Translations under genes and position numbers: made by a program
Shown: piece by piece, positions 55,191-63,831 of the stretch
Layout: each line of letters starts with the position of its first letter
Position numbering within the stretch: the first letter of the stretch is position 1
The notes under the pieces: model-generated
The model's database searches: none
Seen by the model: only the letters and a program-made list of their open reading frames with translations
Told to the model about the DNA's origin: nothing
Source: Pseudomonadota bacterium
Lineage (GTDB): Bacteria; Desulfobacterota; Desulfobulbia; Desulfobulbales; SURF-16
Direction of reading: 5' to 3'
Length of the DNA: 64,000 nt
Assembly (NCBI GenBank): GCA_018822545.1
Contig: JAHJKA010000031.1
Coordinates: 1 to 64,000 of the forward strand

Positions 55191-58040
55191 ATGAGCAAAG
55201 ACTGCGGGATAGATGACAAAGCCGAGCTGCTGCTGGCCGAGGTGCGCCAGCTGGTAAGCGAGCTCCATCAGCAAAGCAGCTACGCCCTCAACATCGCCCT
55301 CGACAGTGACCTGGAGCGCGACCTGGGCCTGGACAGTCTGGCCCGGGTGGAACTGTTGAGACGTCTGGAGAAACGTTTTGGTGTCCACCTGGCAGAGAAG
55401 GTCCTGGCCATGGCGGAGTCGCCCCGCGACCTTTTGCGCTGCCTGCAAGGGGCCTGGAGCCCAGGCCCTACCCCTGGCCCGACCCTGGCCGTTCCGGCTC
55501 ATCCCGACCAGGAAGCCGACGCCGCCAGCGGAGCCGGCACCCTGGTGGATGTCCTGGCCTGGCATGGCCAGAGACAACCGGAACGCCTCCACCTCAGCAT
55601 CTATAGCGAGGGTGAGCTCCGGGACCGGATTACTTTCGGAGCCCTGGCCCAGGGCGCAGCTGCCGTGGCCTGCGGCCTCCAGCAGCAGGGCATTGAACCG
55701 GGCCAGCGGGTGGCCCTCATGCTGCCCACCAGCCCCGATTACTTCTTCAGCTTCTTCGGTGTCTTGCTGGCCGGTGCCATCCCCGTCCCCCTCTATCCGC
55801 CGGCCCGCCCTACTCAGATCGAGGAACACCTGCGCCGTCACATCGGCATCCTCAACAACTCCCTGGCCAGCCTGCTCATCACCGTCCCGGAGGTCCAACC
55901 CCTGGCCCGCCTCCTTAAGGCTCAGGCCCCTGCCATGCAGGGCTCGCGCACCGTCCCGGAACTGACCAGGCACGGCACGGTCTACCAGGCCCAAGAGATC
56001 AAGGGCGAGGACACCGCCTTTCTGCAGTACACCTCCGGCAGCACCGGTATCCCCAAGGGTGTGGTTCTCAGCCATGCCAATCTGCTGGCCAATATCCGCG
56101 CCATGGGCCGCTGCATCGAGGCAAGCTCTCGGGATGTCTTTGTCAGCTGGCTCCCCCTCTACCACGACATGGGCCTGATCGGCGCCTGGCTGGGCAGTCT
56201 CTATTACGGCTGCCAGCTGGTGATCATGTCGCCCCTGGCCTTTCTGGTCCATCCGGAGAACTGGCTATGGGCCATCCATCGCCATCGGGGCACCCTGAGC
56301 GCCGCCCCCAACTTCGGTTACGAGTTCTGTCTCAACAAGATTTCCGACCTGGACATCGATGGTCTCGATCTGAGCTCCTGGCGCCTGGCCTTTAACGGTG
56401 CTGAACCGGTGAGCCCGACCACAGTCCAGAATTTCCCGACCCGTTTTAAGGCCTATGGTTTCAAGGAAGAGGCCATGGCGCCGGTCTATGGCCTGGCCGA
56501 GTCAACCGTGGGCCTGGCCTTCCCCCCCCTGCCCAATAGGCCGACCATTGACCGCATCCAGCGCCAGCCCTTCATGACCAGCGGCCAGGCCATCCCGGCC
56601 AGGGCCGACGACGATTCCGGCCTGCGTTTCGTGGCCTGCGGCCAGGCCCTTGCGGGCCACGAGATCCGTATTGTTGACGCCAACGACCAGGAGCTGCCGC
56701 CCCGTCAAGAGGGACACCTGCAGTTTCGCGGCCCGTCAGCTACCAGCGGCTACTTCCGCAACAGCAGGCAGAGCAAGGAGCTGTTCCACGGCAGCTGGCT
56801 TGACTCCGGTGACCTGGCCTATCTGGCTGACCAGCGCCTCTATATCACAAGCAGGACCAAGGACATCATCATCCATGGCGGCCGCAACATCTATCCGGCT
56901 GAGCTCGAAGAGGCGGTGGGCCAGATCAGCGGCATCCGCAAGGGCTGCGTGGTGGTTTTTGGCAGCCGCAGCGCCACCACCGAGACCGAGCGCCTCATCG
57001 TCCTGGCCGAGACCAGAGACTCGGCGCCGGAACGCCTGGCCAAACTACACAGCGCTATCAATGGCCTGGTCACTGACCGTGTCGGCTTGCCGCCCGACCA
57101 GGTCCTTCTCATGCCGCCCCACACCATCCTCAAGACCTCCAGCGGCAAGCTGCGCCGTTCCGCCACCCGCGACCTCTATGAGCAGGGCCGCCTGGGCCGC
57201 AAGGGCCGCTCTGTATGGTGGCAACTTTTGCGCCTGGCCCTTGCCGGCCTCATACCCCAACTGCGCCAGCTTTTAAACAAGATGGGGGAGCAGCTCTATG
57301 CCGGTTATTGCTGGTGTCTCTATTACCTGCTGGGCGGCACGGCCTGGCTGCTCATCTTCCTGCTGCCGCGCCCCTCCTGGCGCTGGACTGTGCTGCGCGG
57401 CACCATGCGGCTTCTGGCCAGACTCACCCTGACAGCCCTCACCGTCAAGGGCAGCGACCAGCTGAGCCGGCAGCGGCCGGTGGTGCTGGTGGCCAACCAC
57501 TTGAGTTATCTCGACGCCCTGGTCCTGGCCGCCGCCCTGCCGGTAAATTTCAGCTTTGTGGCCAAGGCCGAATTGCAGGAACGTTTGCTGTTTCGGATCT
57601 TCATGTCGCGCCTGGCGGTGGAATTTGTTGAACGCAGTGACGTGGAACAGGGGGTGTCTGCCACCCGCCGCATCGTCCAAAACGGCAGTCGTGGCAAATC
57701 CCTGCTTTTTTTTGCCGAGGGCACCCTGCAGCGCCTGCCCGGCCTGCTGCCCTTTCACATGGGGGCCTTTGTCACTGCGGCCCAAGCAGGCCTGCCTGTC
57801 GTACCGGTGACCATCAGGGGCACCAGAGAGAAGATGCCGTCAGGCTCCTGGTTGCCGCGCCGCGGCCGAATCACCGTGACCATCAGCCAGGCCCTTGAGC
57901 CCCCCGGCCATGACTGGCAGGCCGCTGTCACTCTCCGCGACCAAGCCCGGGCAGAGATCCTCCGCCACTGCGGCGAACCGGACCTGGCCGGCACCCGCCC
58001 ACCCCTCCGTGGCCCCCGCCATGAAAATGGAGAACGATGA
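55191..58040 (+). CDS. ACP-acyl-AMP ligase-acyltransferase fusion protein
   Basis: A 949-residue multidomain enzyme. Residues about 10-85 are an acyl carrier protein with the phosphopantetheine site LGLDSLARVE (Ser49). Residues about 110-690 are an AMP-forming acyl ligase with TSGSTGIPKGVVLSH, the VYGLAEST block and GGRNIYPAELEEA, close to fatty acyl-AMP ligases. Two hydrophobic segments (about 705-735) precede a PlsC-type acyltransferase with NHLSYLD (HX4D) and FFAEGTLQR. It may activate a fatty acid, load it on its own ACP and pass it to a lysophospholipid. E. coli Aas has acyltransferase first and ligase second; here the order is reversed and an ACP added. It overlaps the next gene by four bases. 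Confidence 0.9.
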   Translation: MSKDCGIDDKAELLLAEVRQLVSELHQQSSYALNIALDSDLERDLGLDSLARVELLRRLEKRFGVHLAEKVLAMAESPRDLLRCLQGAWSPGPTPGPTLAVPAHPDQEADAASGAGTLVDVLAWHGQRQPERLHLSIYSEGELRDRITFGALAQGAAAVACGLQQQGIEPGQRVALMLPTSPDYFFSFFGVLLAGAIPVPLYPPARPTQIEEHLRRHIGILNNSLASLLITVPEVQPLARLLKAQAPAMQGSRTVPELTRHGTVYQAQEIKGEDTAFLQYTSGSTGIPKGVVLSHANLLANIRAMGRCIEASSRDVFVSWLPLYHDMGLIGAWLGSLYYGCQLVIMSPLAFLVHPENWLWAIHRHRGTLSAAPNFGYEFCLNKISDLDIDGLDLSSWRLAFNGAEPVSPTTVQNFPTRFKAYGFKEEAMAPVYGLAESTVGLAFPPLPNRPTIDRIQRQPFMTSGQAIPARADDDSGLRFVACGQALAGHEIRIVDANDQELPPRQEGHLQFRGPSATSGYFRNSRQSKELFHGSWLDSGDLAYLADQRLYITSRTKDIIIHGGRNIYPAELEEAVGQISGIRKGCVVVFGSRSATTETERLIVLAETRDSAPERLAKLHSAINGLVTDRVGLPPDQVLLMPPHTILKTSSGKLRRSATRDLYEQGRLGRKGRSVWWQLLRLALAGLIPQLRQLLNKMGEQLYAGYCWCLYYLLGGTAWLLIFLLPRPSWRWTVLRGTMRLLARLTLTALTVKGSDQLSRQRPVVLVANHLSYLDALVLAAALPVNFSFVAKAELQERLLFRIFMSRLAVEFVERSDVEQGVSATRRIVQNGSRGKSLLFFAEGTLQRLPGLLPFHMGAFVTAAQAGLPVVPVTIRGTREKMPSGSWLPRRGRITVTISQALEPPGHDWQAAVTLRDQARAEILRHCGEPDLAGTRPPLRGPRHENGER

Positions 58041-59896
58041 TGGAAAGCAGAGATGAACTCACCATACAAAGTGATGCGCCCGTCTTTATCAGCGCCGCCG
58101 AGGCGGCTACCCTGCCCGGCCTTTTTCTCTGCCGCTGGCAGCAGACCCCCCGGGCCCCGGCCTATCAGCAGTATGAGAAGCAGAACTGGCAGACCTTAAG
58201 TTGGGAAGAGATGGCCGTAAAAATATCCTGCTGGCAGCTGGCTCTGCAGGGTGCAAACATTGATCAGGGTGAGCGGATCGCTCTTTATCTGCATAACAGC
58301 GTCGAATGGGTCTGCTGTGAGCAGGCCGCCCTCTCCCTGCGCCTGGTGACCGTCCCCCTCTATCACCTGGACAGCCCCGAGAATATCGCCTTTATCCTTC
58401 AAGATTCAGGGGCCAAGGTTCTGCTGGTGGCAGACCACCAGCAATGGCTGGCCCTCCAGCCCTTTAAAGACAACCTGGCCAATCTGCGCCTCATCGTCTG
58501 TGTCAGGGGCTGTGGCGCCGAGGACAGCGGCGGCAGCCCCCAGGTCCGGCCGCTTGCCAGCTGGCTACCGGCCAAAGCCCCAGCCCTCAGCAACAGGGCC
58601 ACCGACCCCCACGAGCTGGCCTCCATCATCTACACCTCCGGCACCACTGGCCCGCCCAAGGGGGTGATGCTCTCCCATTATAATATCCTGGCCAATGCTG
58701 AGATGGTCCAACAGGTGGTGCCGGCGTATAATGATGACATCTTTCTCTCTTTCCTGCCCCTGTCCCACAGCTTTGAGCGGACGGTGGGCTATTACGTGCC
58801 CATGATGGCCGGGGCCCAAATCGCGTTCTGCCGTTCCATCAAGGACCTGGCCGAGGACCTGCTGACGATACGACCAACGGTACTCATCTCGGTGCCCCGC
58901 ATCTATGAACGGATTTATGGCCGCATTCACGACGGCCTGAAAAGCAAAGGGGCAATGGCTCGTCTCCTCTTCAGGATGGCGGTGGCCACGGGCTGGCATC
59001 TCTTTGAAGCGGCCCAGGAGGGCGACCCCGGCGATCTCCTGGACCGTCTGCGCTGGCCCCTGCTCCATAAGTTGGTAGCCGAACAGATTCTCGACCGCCT
59101 CGGCGGCCGGCTGCGTCTGGCCGTCACCGGCGGTGCCCCCCTGAACGACAAGGTGGGTCGCCTCTTTATCGGCCTGGGCCTGCCCCTGCTCCAGGGCTAT
59201 GGCCTCACCGAAAGCGCACCGGTGGTCAGCGCCAACACCCTCACCGACAACCTGCCAGCCTCAGTGGGCCGCCCCCTGCCCGGAGTGGAGGTCAAGCTGG
59301 GCAAAGACAACGAACTCCTGATCCGCAGTGCCAGTGTCATGATCGGTTACTGGCAGCGGCCTGCTGATTTTACCGCCGCGGTTGATGGGGAGGGCTGGCT
59401 GGCCACCGGTGATGTGGTGGAGATCGATGCCGATCAGCGCCTCTTCATCCGCGGTCGACTGAAAGAGATCATCGTCACCTCCACCGGTGAAAAGGTGGCG
59501 CCGGCCGACTTGGAGGCCGCCATCAGCGAGGACCCTCTTTTTTACCAGGCCATGGTCATCGGCGAAGCCAGGCCCTATCTTGCGGCCCTCATTGTTCTGG
59601 AGCGCACGGCCTGGCAGGAGCTCTGCCTTACCCTCGGCCATGATCCAGACGACCCAGCCCTCCTCAGCGCACCACAGATCACCGACCTGGTTCTCCACAG
59701 GATCACCACCCTGCTCAGCGGTTTCCCCTCCTATGCTCAGGTGCGGACCGTGCACCTGTGCCGCACGTCCTGGAGCCTGAAAGATGGCCTGGTCACCTCA
59801 CTGCTCAAACTGCGGCGTCAGGAGATTGAAAAACGATTCCGCCGCGAGATCGCCGCCCTCTACCAGGGCCATGATCTGCCCAACAGCTCCTCCTGA
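58037..59896 (+). CDS. long-chain fatty acid-CoA ligase (AMP-forming)
   Basis: A 619-residue enzyme of the FadD/FACL group that forms acyl-CoA from fatty acid, ATP and CoA. Motifs: YTSGTTGPPKGVMLSHYN (ATP loop), PLSHSFERTVGYYVPM, QGYGLTESAPVVSAN and LATGDVVEIDADQRLFIRGRLKEIIVTSTGEKV-like text. Length fits long-chain acyl-CoA synthetases. The start follows GGAG and overlaps the end of the fusion gene. Two ligases in series suggest distinct activated products, acyl-ACP and acyl-CoA. Confidence 0.92.
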   Translation: MMESRDELTIQSDAPVFISAAEAATLPGLFLCRWQQTPRAPAYQQYEKQNWQTLSWEEMAVKISCWQLALQGANIDQGERIALYLHNSVEWVCCEQAALSLRLVTVPLYHLDSPENIAFILQDSGAKVLLVADHQQWLALQPFKDNLANLRLIVCVRGCGAEDSGGSPQVRPLASWLPAKAPALSNRATDPHELASIIYTSGTTGPPKGVMLSHYNILANAEMVQQVVPAYNDDIFLSFLPLSHSFERTVGYYVPMMAGAQIAFCRSIKDLAEDLLTIRPTVLISVPRIYERIYGRIHDGLKSKGAMARLLFRMAVATGWHLFEAAQEGDPGDLLDRLRWPLLHKLVAEQILDRLGGRLRLAVTGGAPLNDKVGRLFIGLGLPLLQGYGLTESAPVVSANTLTDNLPASVGRPLPGVEVKLGKDNELLIRSASVMIGYWQRPADFTAAVDGEGWLATGDVVEIDADQRLFIRGRLKEIIVTSTGEKVAPADLEAAISEDPLFYQAMVIGEARPYLAALIVLERTAWQELCLTLGHDPDDPALLSAPQITDLVLHRITTLLSGFPSYAQVRTVHLCRTSWSLKDGLVTSLLKLRRQEIEKRFRREIAALYQGHDLPNSSS

Positions 59897-59897
59897 A

Positions 59898-60305
59898 ATG
59901 ACACGAAGCCTATCTCCTCAACTTGCCGGCGACCTGGTGGTCATCCTCCACCTCCTCTATATTGTCTTTGTCGGCGGCGGCGGCCTCCTGGTCCTGCGCT
60001 GGCCCAGGCTGGCCTGCCTCCATCTGCCCGCCGCCCTGTGGGGCGCCATGGTTGAGATCCAGGGCTGGACCTGCCCCCTCACCCCCCTGGAGGCCCATTT
60101 TCGCCAGGCCGCCGGCCAGATGGCTGCCCAGCAAGGATTCATCGCTCATTACATCATGCCCCTGGTCTACCCGCCCGGCCTGACCAGGCAGGGCCAGATA
60201 TTTCTCGGAATCATGGTCGTAGCCGTCAACCTGGTGATCTATTACTTTGTTCTTCTTGCCAAATGGCGAGGCAAACAGGATGTAATAAAAAACAGAGGGG
60301 AATGA
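59898..60305 (+). CDS. DUF2784 membrane protein
   Basis: A 135-residue protein with about four TM helices. LAGDLVVILHLLYIVFVGGGGLLVLRWP, WGAMVEIQGWTCPLTPLEAHFRQAAG and FIAHYIMPLVYPPGLTRQGQIFLGIMVV-type blocks are the DUF2784 pattern, with conserved Cys-Pro-Leu-Thr. The ATG at 59898 lies one base after the acyl-CoA ligase stop and has no ribosome site of its own, so it depends on coupling. The family function is unknown; its link here to lipid enzymes is notable. Confidence 0.88.
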   Translation: MTRSLSPQLAGDLVVILHLLYIVFVGGGGLLVLRWPRLACLHLPAALWGAMVEIQGWTCPLTPLEAHFRQAAGQMAAQQGFIAHYIMPLVYPPGLTRQGQIFLGIMVVAVNLVIYYFVLLAKWRGKQDVIKNRGE

Positions 60306-60404
60306 TTGTCACTGATCACTCAAGTATGATAGCATTTAGCGAGACATGAGCGGCTGGCAACTCCCCGCTGCTCTTGCAGCGTAATCTTTGCACCACCAGG
60401 AGCC

Positions 60405-60671
60405 ATGGCCAAAATACGTCGATTAGTTCTGGATATCCTCAAGCCCCACCAGCCAAACGCTGTAGAGTTTGCCTGTTACCTGGCTGACCTGACCGAAGAC
60501 GCACGATTCAAGCTCACCGTCACAGCGGTGGACAAGAAAACCGAAAATATCATGCTCGAGGTGGAGGGCAGTGATCTGCAGTTTGATATCTTAAGCGACG
60601 GCATCCGAAAACAGGGCGCCTCTATCCATAGTATTGACGAGGTGGATGTGGACGGCAGTCCGGCCCCTTAG
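60405..60671 (+). CDS. DUF211 protein
   Basis: An 88-residue soluble protein of the DUF211 family, best known from archaea. It begins MAKIRRLVLDILKPHQPN and ends GASIHSIDEVDV, with ferredoxin-like alternation of strands and helices. The start follows AGGAG. It stands 70 bases upstream of a VIT/CCC1-like gene. The function is not established. Confidence 0.83.
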   Translation: MAKIRRLVLDILKPHQPNAVEFACYLADLTEDARFKLTVTAVDKKTENIMLEVEGSDLQFDILSDGIRKQGASIHSIDEVDVDGSPAP

Positions 60672-60741
60672 ATCGTGGCCACCTTTTTTTGCCGCCGCTC
60701 ACTACTCTTGCCTCTCGCAACCAGGATAACCGACCCCGCCC

Positions 60742-61344
60742 ATGCTCTTTGCCAACAATAGCGGCCTGGCACTCCACCTCAACCAGGCCCGCAGCATTGC
60801 CCGCCGTTACCTGATCACCAATGGTTTTGACGGGGCCCTCACCATGCTCGGTCTGATGGTCGGTTTTCAGATGAGCGCTGACACGATCGACCTGTCCATT
60901 GCCATCAACGGCTGTCTAGGGGCGGCAGTGGCACTGTTGGTCAGCGGCCTCAGTAGCGCCTATCTCAGCGAGACGGCTGAACGCACAAAAGAACTCCACG
61001 AACTGGAGGGAGCGCTGCTCATCGACCTCGAAGGGACCCATTATGGTGCGGCCAGCCGCGCCATCCCCGTCCTGGTCGCCCTGGTCAACGGCCTTTCACC
61101 CTTTGTCATCTCCTTACTGATCATCGCTCCCCTCTGGCTGGTGGAGCGCGATCTGGTGCTATTTCCATTCTCCCCTTTCAGCGTGGCCATCAGCACTGCC
61201 CTGGTTCTCATCTTTTTCCTGGGCGTCTTTCTTGGCCGGATCAGCAACCGTTTCTGGTTGTGGATGGCTATCCGGACCCTGCTCATTGCCATGATCACCG
61301 TGGCCATGATTGTCCTACTTGAGATCGGCCTGGGAAGACCGTGA
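60742..61344 (+). CDS. VIT1/CCC1-like membrane protein
   Basis: A 200-residue protein with about five TM helices. ARRYLITNGFDGALTMLGLMVGFQM is the opening block of the VIT1/CCC1 family of iron and manganese transporters, and LLVSGLSSAYLSETAERTKELHELE matches the second block with its acidic helix. It lacks the cytoplasmic metal-binding domain of plant VIT1. Ribosome site is weak (AGGAT 17 bases upstream). Substrate inferred from family only. Confidence 0.8.
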   Translation: MLFANNSGLALHLNQARSIARRYLITNGFDGALTMLGLMVGFQMSADTIDLSIAINGCLGAAVALLVSGLSSAYLSETAERTKELHELEGALLIDLEGTHYGAASRAIPVLVALVNGLSPFVISLLIIAPLWLVERDLVLFPFSPFSVAISTALVLIFFLGVFLGRISNRFWLWMAIRTLLIAMITVAMIVLLEIGLGRP

Positions 61345-61414
61345 CGCTCGAAAACATCGCCGGCCACAGACCTTGCCAGGCGTTAATCCTTCACATTGTT
61401 ATTCAGGAGAAAGC

Positions 61415-62002
61415 ATGGACGATCGTCTACAGGAACTGCTCGCCAAGATCAATAAGCTTGAACGGGAGATCATGGCCGAGTTGCAGAAGAAGCAGCAGGA
61501 ATATCGCTACGAGATAAAAAACAAAAAGGTCTATTTCGAGCAGGAGATCAAAAGACAAAACAGGCGGCTTGCCAAAAGGGTGCGTTACTACCTGAAAGAC
61601 GCGCCGCTCCTCAACATCATCACAACGCCCTTCATCTGGGCCTGCCTGCCGCCCGCCTTGGTTCTGGATCTCTTTGTCACCGTCTTTCAGTTTATCTGCT
61701 TTCCGGTCTACGCCATCCCCAAGGTCAAACGGGAAGACTACATTGTCATTGACCGTCACTACCTAAGCTATCTCAACTGGATTGAGAAGATAAACTGCTA
61801 TTACTGCAGTTATTTCAATGGTCTCATCGCCTATATCCAGGAGATCGCGGCGCGCACCGAACAATACTGGTGCCCCATCAAACATGCCAAGCCATCCAAG
61901 TCAATGCACAGCCGGTATAAGAATTTTTTTGACTATGGGGATGGTAGCGGCTTCCGCAAGAAAAACAGAAAGGTGCGCCGAGACTTTCGCGACCTCACCT
62001 GA
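61415..62002 (+). CDS. membrane-associated protein of unknown function
   Basis: A 195-residue protein. A charged coiled coil (about residues 1-50), a hydrophobic region (about 65-105) with one or two TM segments, and a basic C-terminal part rich in Tyr and Cys (KINCYYCSYFNGLIAY, TEQYWCPIKHA, DYGDGSGFRKKNRK). The start follows CAGGAG; the longer frame from 61310 overlaps the upstream gene. The pattern of three cysteines and YWCPIKHA looks conserved rather than random, but I cannot name the family. It may bind metal. Confidence 0.7.
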   Translation: MDDRLQELLAKINKLEREIMAELQKKQQEYRYEIKNKKVYFEQEIKRQNRRLAKRVRYYLKDAPLLNIITTPFIWACLPPALVLDLFVTVFQFICFPVYAIPKVKREDYIVIDRHYLSYLNWIEKINCYYCSYFNGLIAYIQEIAARTEQYWCPIKHAKPSKSMHSRYKNFFDYGDGSGFRKKNRKVRRDFRDLT

Positions 62003-62039
62003 CGATATCTTCACGACGCAAATTCAACCCCACACAGCT

Positions 62040-62425
62040 ATGCACAAGACCAAGCAGATAGCAGTCGTGAGCATCCTCTTCTTTCTTGTTGTCACAGCCC
62101 GGTATGGGCCGCAAAGGATGCGAGCCCAGCTGAAGAATTGATGAATCGGCAACTCCCGGCCCTTGTCGAAGACAATGCCCATAAATTTGTCGAAAAGGGC
62201 AACCGGGCATTTAGGGAGATGATGGCTGATTTCAGCTTTGAATCATTTACCAGGCAGTATGACGCCAAGCTCAAACAGGGCTATCGTCTCCACTATCTTG
62301 GCGTCATAAAACGTTTGGGGATGGATGAATATCTCTGGAGAATTTCCATCACAGATTACCAGTATGAACCCTTCGGCAGTATCACCCTTGCTAAAGAGTT
62401 TGTGGTGGGCTTCAAGTTGGAATGA
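62040..62425 (+). pseudogene. small secreted protein split by a frameshift
   Basis: The ATG at 62040 opens a signal peptide (MHKTKQIAVVSILFFLVV) whose frame then ends in nonsense at 62141. The frame one base back (-1) carries its logical continuation: HSPVWAAKDASPAEELMNRQ, with an AxA-type cleavage site, and stays open to 62425 (ending FVVGFKLE). Joining them gives a precursor of about 128 residues. The switch lies near 62075-62092, in a T-rich run (TTCTTTCTTGTTG). A sequencing error, a real mutation or programmed slippage could explain it. If not frameshifted, only the C-terminal frame from ATG 62141 (95 residues) would be made. Function unknown. Confidence 0.6.
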
Positions 62426-62457
62426 TCGACAGCGAGGTCAATGGCTGGCCCTGACCC

Positions 62458-62715
62458 TTAGCGGTGCCGCTTGTTTTTCTCGGCGCTGTTGCGTTTGGAG
62501 CCTGAGGCGGTAAAAGACTTGCTGATCATCTGATAATAGCTGCCCTTGTCGATTCCCACCTCGCGCCCACAGCGGCAACAAATCTTGCTGCCGCTTTCTT
62601 CAAAACCATAGACCTTATCGATCCTGACCTTGTGGCAGCGCACAAGCTCACCCTGACCGATTTTATCGTAGCGCCACAGCTTCTTCTTGCAGGCTGCACA
62701 TTTCAAAATAAGCAT
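62458..62715 (-). CDS. small zinc-ribbon protein
   Basis: An 85-residue basic protein. CAAC near the N-terminus and CCRCG near residue 47 form a likely zinc ribbon of two CxxC knuckles, with one more Cys in RCHKV. The C-terminus is Lys/Arg-rich (KRNSAEKNKRHR). It starts 20 bases after the trxC stop on the same strand. It could bind nucleic acid; the family is not recognised. Confidence 0.7.
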   Translation of the reverse strand: MLILKCAACKKKLWRYDKIGQGELVRCHKVRIDKVYGFEESGSKICCRCGREVGIDKGSYYQMISKSFTASGSKRNSAEKNKRHR

Positions 62716-62735
62716 TGTGCAAACGTACCCATCAC

Positions 62736-63167
62736 CTAGATATGCTGGCGAACCCAGCTGATAATGGCATCTCTGGCCATGGCCCCGGGTTGTCTGGCCA
62801 CCTCTTTACCGTTGTTGACCAGAACCAAGGTGGGGATGGTGCGAATATTCCAGCGCCGGGCCTGAATGGGCTCATCTTCGGTGCACAGTTTTAAGAGGCG
62901 AACCTGGGGCTCAAGCACCTTGGCAGCTTCTGCCAAGGCAGGCCCCATCATCTTGCAGGGCCCGCACCAGGAGGCCCAGAAATCAATCAGGACCGGAATA
63001 TGGCTGCGATAGACATGTTTTTCAAACTCATCAAAAGTAACGCTCACCGGCTCGCCCTTAAACAAAGGGTGCTGACAATGGCCGCATTTGGGGTCGGCCG
63101 TCAATTTCCCTGCCGGCACCCGGCTGGTCTTATGACAAACCGGGCAGACAATATGTACATTTTCCAT
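62736..63167 (-). CDS. trxC: thioredoxin 2 (TrxC)
   Basis: A 143-residue thioredoxin with the N-terminal zinc finger typical of TrxC: CPVC and CGHC, about 22 residues apart. The thioredoxin domain (about residues 45-143) has the active site WASWCGPCKMM and the cis-Pro in RTIPTLVLV. It reduces protein disulfides in the cytoplasm and is often induced by oxidative stress. The ATG at 63167 follows AGGAGGTGA, an excellent site. Confidence 0.95.
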   Translation of the reverse strand: MENVHIVCPVCHKTSRVPAGKLTADPKCGHCQHPLFKGEPVSVTFDEFEKHVYRSHIPVLIDFWASWCGPCKMMGPALAEAAKVLEPQVRLLKLCTEDEPIQARRWNIRTIPTLVLVNNGKEVARQPGAMARDAIISWVRQHI

Positions 63168-63264
63168 GGATCACCTCCTGCCGGACAAAAACATTGACAG
63201 GCCCGGCAAACGGGCTATCTTTGCTGTACTTGACGGTCAAACTCTTACCCCTTCCCTGTTTTTT

Positions 63265-63807
63265 ATGTTCAGCAAACTCCTCCATCTTTACAGCGTTGTC
63301 GACCAGGCCGTGACGCAAATCCGCAACCAGTTCCCGGCTGAGGTAAAATGCGGCCCTGGGTGCGCTGACTGCTGCCATGCCCTCTTTGACGTCTCCGCCA
63401 TTGAAGCGGCCTATCTTGCCAGCCTGCTGAGCAGTGAGCAGGTTGAAGAGCTAAACGGGGCAGCGCAACAGGCCGCTGCGCAATTCAACAAGGCCTTAGC
63501 AAACCATACAAATCCTGCCGAGGCCCGCATCCGCTGTCCCCTTCTCGGGGCCGAGGATACCTGCCTCTGCTATCAAGGACGACCGATCAACTGCCGAACC
63601 TATGGCACCCCCACCGTCATCGAAGGCCAGGCACATGTCTGCGGCCTCTCCGCTTTCGACAAAGGCCTTTCCTATCCAACGATCAACCTTGCACCCCTGC
63701 AGCAGGGTCTGTACCAATACTCGACAGAGCTCTTCGGACCCGAGATCAGTAAGCAGCGCTTCTCCCTGGCCCTGGTGATTCTCGAGCCAGAAAAATTCCC
63801 CCGTTAA
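63265..63807 (+). CDS. YkgJ-family cysteine cluster protein
   Basis: A 180-residue protein of the YkgJ/CxxCxxCC group. The signature KCGPGCADCCHALFDVS is near residue 30, and more cysteines follow in RCPLLGAEDTCLCYQGRPINCRTYG, together binding zinc or an iron-sulfur centre. The frame is open from 63166, but that ATG overlaps the trxC start codon on the other strand and has no ribosome site, so 63265 is preferred with reserve. It is divergent from trxC. Its function is unknown. Confidence 0.82.
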   Translation: MFSKLLHLYSVVDQAVTQIRNQFPAEVKCGPGCADCCHALFDVSAIEAAYLASLLSSEQVEELNGAAQQAAAQFNKALANHTNPAEARIRCPLLGAEDTCLCYQGRPINCRTYGTPTVIEGQAHVCGLSAFDKGLSYPTINLAPLQQGLYQYSTELFGPEISKQRFSLALVILEPEKFPR

Positions 63808-63831
63808 GACACGATTCCTGCAAATTTCACC

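Noticed and set aside
55158..56252. A 364-codon open frame antisense to the ACP-ligase fusion gene
   Set aside because: It is the shadow of a GC-rich coding strand; the sense gene has clear domains over the same region.
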